From: Flavobacteriaceae bacterium
GTDB lineage: Bacteria; Bacteroidota; Bacteroidia; Flavobacteriales; Flavobacteriaceae
Direction of reading: 5' to 3'
Length of the DNA stretch: 19,749 bases
NCBI GenBank assembly: GCA_018608735.1
Contig: JABAYZ010000291.1
Span: 1 to 19,749, forward strand
The translations under genes and the position numbers were made by a program. Shown piece after piece: positions 16,841-19,749 of this stretch (position 1 is its first letter; each line of letters starts with the position of its first letter). Below the pieces are notes generated by a model, which did not search any database, was not told the DNA's origin, and saw only the letters and a list, made by a program, of their open reading frames with translations.

Positions 16841-17794
16841 ATGTCTGATGTAGCCGCATTAAAACAAGGCCTTGTAAAATACGAGACTTTAAAACAGGAA
16901 ATATCCAAAGTCATAGTTGGTCAAGATGCCGTTATTGAGCAAATCCTAATTTCTATATTTTCTGGAGGACATTCACTGCTAGTAGGTGTTCCAGGACTAG
17001 CCAAAACCTTAATGGTCAATACCATTTCCAAAGCACTTGGTTTGGATTTTAAACGCATTCAATTTACCCCCGATTTAATGCCTAGTGATATTTTGGGTAG
17101 CGAAATTCTAGACAACGATCGTCAGTTTAAATTTATAAAAGGCCCAATTTTTTCAAACATTATTCTTGCAGATGAAATTAATCGTACCCCGCCAAAAACA
17201 CAAGCAGCGCTTTTAGAAGCCATGCAAGAACGTTCGGTAACAATCGCAGGACAGCATTATAAATTGGATTCACCATATTTTGTTTTGGCTACACAAAACC
17301 CAATTGAACAAGAAGGTACCTATCCACTTCCTGAAGCACAATTGGACCGCTTTATGTTTTCAATTAATTTGACCTATCCAAGCTTTGATGAAGAAGTACA
17401 AGTTGTCAAGCGTACAACTACTAGCATTGAGTCTGACGTAGATGTTGTGTTTTCTGCCACAGAAATTTTAGAATTACAACAGCTCATTCGGAAAATACCC
17501 GTTGCAGATAATGTGATTGAATATGCCGTTAAAATGGTGGGAAAAACCCGCCCAAATTCTACAACTGCCATTCCGTTAATCACACAATATGTCGATTGGG
17601 GAGCAGGTCCTAGAGCTTCACAAAACCTTATTTTAGCAGCAAAAACCTATGCAGTTATCAATGGAAAATTGTCTCCAGACATTGAAGACGTCCAGGCGGT
17701 AGCCATAAGTATACTTCGTCACAGGATTATCAAAAATTATAAGGCTGAAGCCGATGGGATTTCTATAGAGTCCATTATTGAAAGTTTATTTTAA
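16841..17794 (+). CDS. MoxR-family AAA+ ATPase
   Basis: A 317-residue cytoplasmic ATPase of the MoxR group, whose members act as chaperones for maturation or assembly of other proteins, often with von Willebrand-A domain partners. Visible: Walker A GVPGLAKT (residues 49-56), Walker B ILADE (Asp111, Glu112), sensor-1 ATQNP (Asn153), the MoxR signature EGTYPLPEAQLDRF with Arg170, and the C-terminal lid with WGAGPRASQNL. It starts 3 bases after the surA-like stop and so is probably in the same transcript. The usual DUF58/VWA (Bat) partner genes do not follow; an aconitase gene does, after a 187-base gap with its own promoter. Its client in this organism cannot be named from sequence. Confidence 0.92.
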   Translation: MSDVAALKQGLVKYETLKQEISKVIVGQDAVIEQILISIFSGGHSLLVGVPGLAKTLMVNTISKALGLDFKRIQFTPDLMPSDILGSEILDNDRQFKFIKGPIFSNIILADEINRTPPKTQAALLEAMQERSVTIAGQHYKLDSPYFVLATQNPIEQEGTYPLPEAQLDRFMFSINLTYPSFDEEVQVVKRTTTSIESDVDVVFSATEILELQQLIRKIPVADNVIEYAVKMVGKTRPNSTTAIPLITQYVDWGAGPRASQNLILAAKTYAVINGKLSPDIEDVQAVAISILRHRIIKNYKAEADGISIESIIESLF

Positions 17795-17914
17795 TCCGCT
17801 TTATCTCGTTTTTATTTTAAATTTACCCCTTAAAAATGCTAATAATTTAATTTACTAAAGGTAATTTTACGTTTAATTAAATTATAGGCATAAACACGTC
17901 TTATTTAATAATTA

Positions 17915-17947
17915 TTTGAATATAATTTTATTTAATTCGTACTTTTA
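17915..17947 (+). promoter_or_regulatory. Probable aconitase promoter
   Basis: TTTG (17915-17918) and TACTTTTA (17940-17947) are separated by 21 bases, close to the TTTG-N19-TAnnTTTG consensus, with the final G of the -7 element replaced by A. The site lies 34 bases upstream of the aconitase ATG. The rest of the 187-base gap (17795-17981) is AT-rich, with no terminator hairpin or RNA structure recognised. Confidence 0.45.
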
Positions 17948-17951
17948 CGAA
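17936..17951. repeat. Small inverted repeat overlapping the aconitase promoter
   Basis: TTCGTA (17936-17941), CTTT, TACGAA (17946-17951): a perfect 6-base inverted repeat with a 4-base spacer, covering the putative -7 element. It could be a regulator site, or chance dyad symmetry around a TTCGTA-type -7 region. Confidence 0.4.
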
Positions 17952-17981
17952 CGAATATCACGAAATAAAATTATTCATATT

Positions 17982-19749
17982 ATGGCTTTCGATATAAATA
18001 TCATTAAAGAAGTGTACCGACAAATGCCGGCACGCATTGAAAAAGCACGTCAACTTGTTGGACGTCCTCTTACCTTATCAGAAAAAATTCTTTATAGTCA
18101 CCTTTGGGACAACAATGTTACACAAGCATATGAGCGTGGAAAGGATTACGTAGATTTTGCGCCTGATAGAATTGCCCTACAAGATGCAACGGCTCAAATG
18201 GCGTTGTTGCAATTTATGCAAGCAGGTAAAAGTAAAGTAGCGGTACCCACTACGACACACTGTGACCATTTAATTCAAGCCAAAAACGGCGCTGGAATCG
18301 ATTTACAAAGTGCGTTAAACACAAGTAATGAAGTTTTTAACTTTTTAGAATCGGTATCCAATAAATACGGATTAGGATTTTGGAAGCCTGGTGCAGGTAT
18401 TATCCACCAAGTTGTCTTAGAAAATTATGCGTTCCCTGGCGGTATGATGATTGGAACTGATTCGCATACCGTGAATGCGGGCGGATTGGGAATGATTGCT
18501 ATAGGTGTGGGTGGAGCAGATGCTGTGGATGTTATGGCCGGTATGGCTTGGGAATTGAAATTTCCAAAACTGATTGGTGTAAAATTAACTGGAAAACTTT
18601 CTGGTTGGACGGCACCCAAAGATGTCATTTTAAAAGTCGCAGGAATTGTTTCTGCAAAAGGAGGAACTGGAGCCGTTGTAGAATATTTTGGTGAAGGTGC
18701 TATCGGAATGTCTTGTACAGGAAAAGGAACCATTTGTAATATGGGCGCAGAAATTGGAGCAACGACGTCTACTTTTGGGTATGACGAATCGATGGAGCGT
18801 TATTTACGTGCTACCGATAGAGCAGATGTAGCCGATGCGGCAAATACAGTCAAAGAACATTTAACTGGAGATGCGGAAGTATATGCAAATCCAGAACACT
18901 ATTTTGATCAAGTTATTGAAATTAATTTATCAGAGTTAAGCCCTTTATTAAACGGTCCTTTTACGCCAGATTTATCTACAAAAGCAGGATCCGATGTGAA
19001 GGCGATTGCAACTGAAAACGAATGGCCTCTAAAAGTGGAATGGGGATTGATTGGATCTTGTACAAATTCTTCATACGAAGATTTATCAAGAGCTGCCTCT
19101 ATAGCACAACAAGCCTTAGATAAAGGATTAGGAATCAAAGCTGAATTTGGAATCAACCCAGGTTCAGAAAAAGTGCGTTACACAGCTGATAGAGACGGCA
19201 TTTTAAGTGTTTTTGAACAATTAGATGCAAAGATTTTTACTAATGCTTGTGGTCCTTGTATTGGGCAATGGGCGCGCTATGAAGATCCTAAAAATGCACC
19301 AAAAAACTCAATCATTCATTCTTTCAATAGAAATTTCGCAAAACGTGCCGATGGAAATCCAAACACACATGCCTTTGTTGCCTCACCAGAAATGGTGGCT
19401 GCAATTACTATTGCTGGTCGTTTAGATTTTAATCCAATGACCGATAGCCTAATCAATAAAGAAGGTGAAAAGGTGATGTTAGACGAGCCAACGGGATGGG
19501 AATTACCTCCAAAAGGTTTCGAAGTAAAAGATGACGGCTATCTTGCTCCCGAAGATGATGGCAGTGGCGTCGTAATCAATGTGAGTCCAGAATCTGAAAG
19601 ATTACAATTATTAGCGCCTTTTGAACCGATTGGAAATGATTTGTCGGATGTAAAATTGTTAATCAAAGCCCACGGAAAATGTACGACCGATCATATCTCA
19701 ATGGCGGGACCTTGGTTGCGTTTTAGAGGGCATTTAGATAATATTTCTA
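17982..19749 (+). CDS. acn: Aconitate hydratase (3'-truncated by the window edge)
   Basis: TCA-cycle enzyme that interconverts citrate and isocitrate through cis-aconitate. The first 589 codons are present and the frame is open at the right edge; family members of this mitochondrial-like type run to about 750 residues, so the C-terminal swivel domain is cut. Visible motifs are GTDSHTVNAGGLG (Asp160, Ser161, His162), GIGVGGADAVDVMAG, the first iron-sulfur ligand in GSCTNSS (Cys360), and the pair in ACGPCIGQW (Cys423, Cys426). The ligand spacing (63 and 3 residues) equals that of mitochondrial aconitase (known ligands 385, 448 and 451 in the human enzyme). Also present are SFNRNF, and KCTTDHISMAGPWLRFRGHL at the edge. 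The start ATG 17982 gives MAFDINIIKEVYRQMP, a normal start for this group. It has its own putative promoter, so it is probably not part of the MoxR operon. Confidence 0.95.
   Translation, partial: MAFDINIIKEVYRQMPARIEKARQLVGRPLTLSEKILYSHLWDNNVTQAYERGKDYVDFAPDRIALQDATAQMALLQFMQAGKSKVAVPTTTHCDHLIQAKNGAGIDLQSALNTSNEVFNFLESVSNKYGLGFWKPGAGIIHQVVLENYAFPGGMMIGTDSHTVNAGGLGMIAIGVGGADAVDVMAGMAWELKFPKLIGVKLTGKLSGWTAPKDVILKVAGIVSAKGGTGAVVEYFGEGAIGMSCTGKGTICNMGAEIGATTSTFGYDESMERYLRATDRADVADAANTVKEHLTGDAEVYANPEHYFDQVIEINLSELSPLLNGPFTPDLSTKAGSDVKAIATENEWPLKVEWGLIGSCTNSSYEDLSRAASIAQQALDKGLGIKAEFGINPGSEKVRYTADRDGILSVFEQLDAKIFTNACGPCIGQWARYEDPKNAPKNSIIHSFNRNFAKRADGNPNTHAFVASPEMVAAITIAGRLDFNPMTDSLINKEGEKVMLDEPTGWELPPKGFEVKDDGYLAPEDDGSGVVINVSPESERLQLLAPFEPIGNDLSDVKLLIKAHGKCTTDHISMAGPWLRFRGHLDNIS

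Noticed and set aside
19225..19425. A 66-residue plus-strand frame inside aconitase
   Set aside because: It overlaps the iron-sulfur motif region of a clear aconitase reading frame and is low-complexity; it is a frame shadow.

Overview
The window looks like chromosomal DNA of a member of the Flavobacteriaceae (phylum Bacteroidota). It is AT-rich. It carries a type IX secretion (T9SS) type B substrate next to a PorP/SprF partner, several matches to the Bacteroidota promoter consensus (TTTG / TAnnTTTG), and protein families typical of that group. Genus cannot be read from the sequence alone. No tRNA, rRNA, CRISPR, insertion sequence, integrase or phage gene was seen.

Bases 1-6786 hold a cell-surface pair. 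The first gene is the 3' part of a very large SprB-like adhesin, open at the window's left edge. It has eleven tandem PKD-like modules of about 100 residues, seven SprB-type repeats, one classical PKD domain and a gliding-motility-associated C-terminal sorting domain. Nine bases later comes a PorP/SprF-family outer-membrane protein, the usual partner for export or anchoring of such adhesins.

Bases 6889-8519 hold a soluble family-2 glycosyltransferase and an HMG-CoA lyase-like enzyme, each with its own short upstream region. A hairpin flanked by A and T tracts separates them from a convergent FecA-like TonB-dependent receptor (8572-10788, minus strand). The receptor has a good consensus promoter. 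It shares an AT-rich 284-base divergent intergenic region, containing an imperfect direct repeat, with guaB (IMP dehydrogenase, 11073-12545).

Bases 12633-17794 form a tightly packed four-gene cluster. A periplasmic parvulin-type prolyl isomerase with two PPIase domains is followed by a SurA_N-like lipoprotein without a recognisable PPIase domain, then a SurA-like chaperone, then a cytoplasmic MoxR-family AAA+ ATPase. The first three probably act together in folding or escorting outer-membrane and secreted proteins; this is inferred from family knowledge and packing. Such proteins would include the TonB-dependent receptor, the PorP/SprF protein and the adhesin.

From 17982 to the right edge runs the first 589 codons of a mitochondrial/AcnA-type aconitase. 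All three iron-sulfur cysteines are visible, and a small palindrome overlaps its putative promoter.

Most of the window is ordinary flavobacterial core genome. The least ordinary parts are the regular adhesin architecture, the three-step prolyl isomerase cassette coupled to MoxR, and two small unexplained repeat elements in intergenic DNA. No clearly new defence, mobile or biosynthetic system was found.
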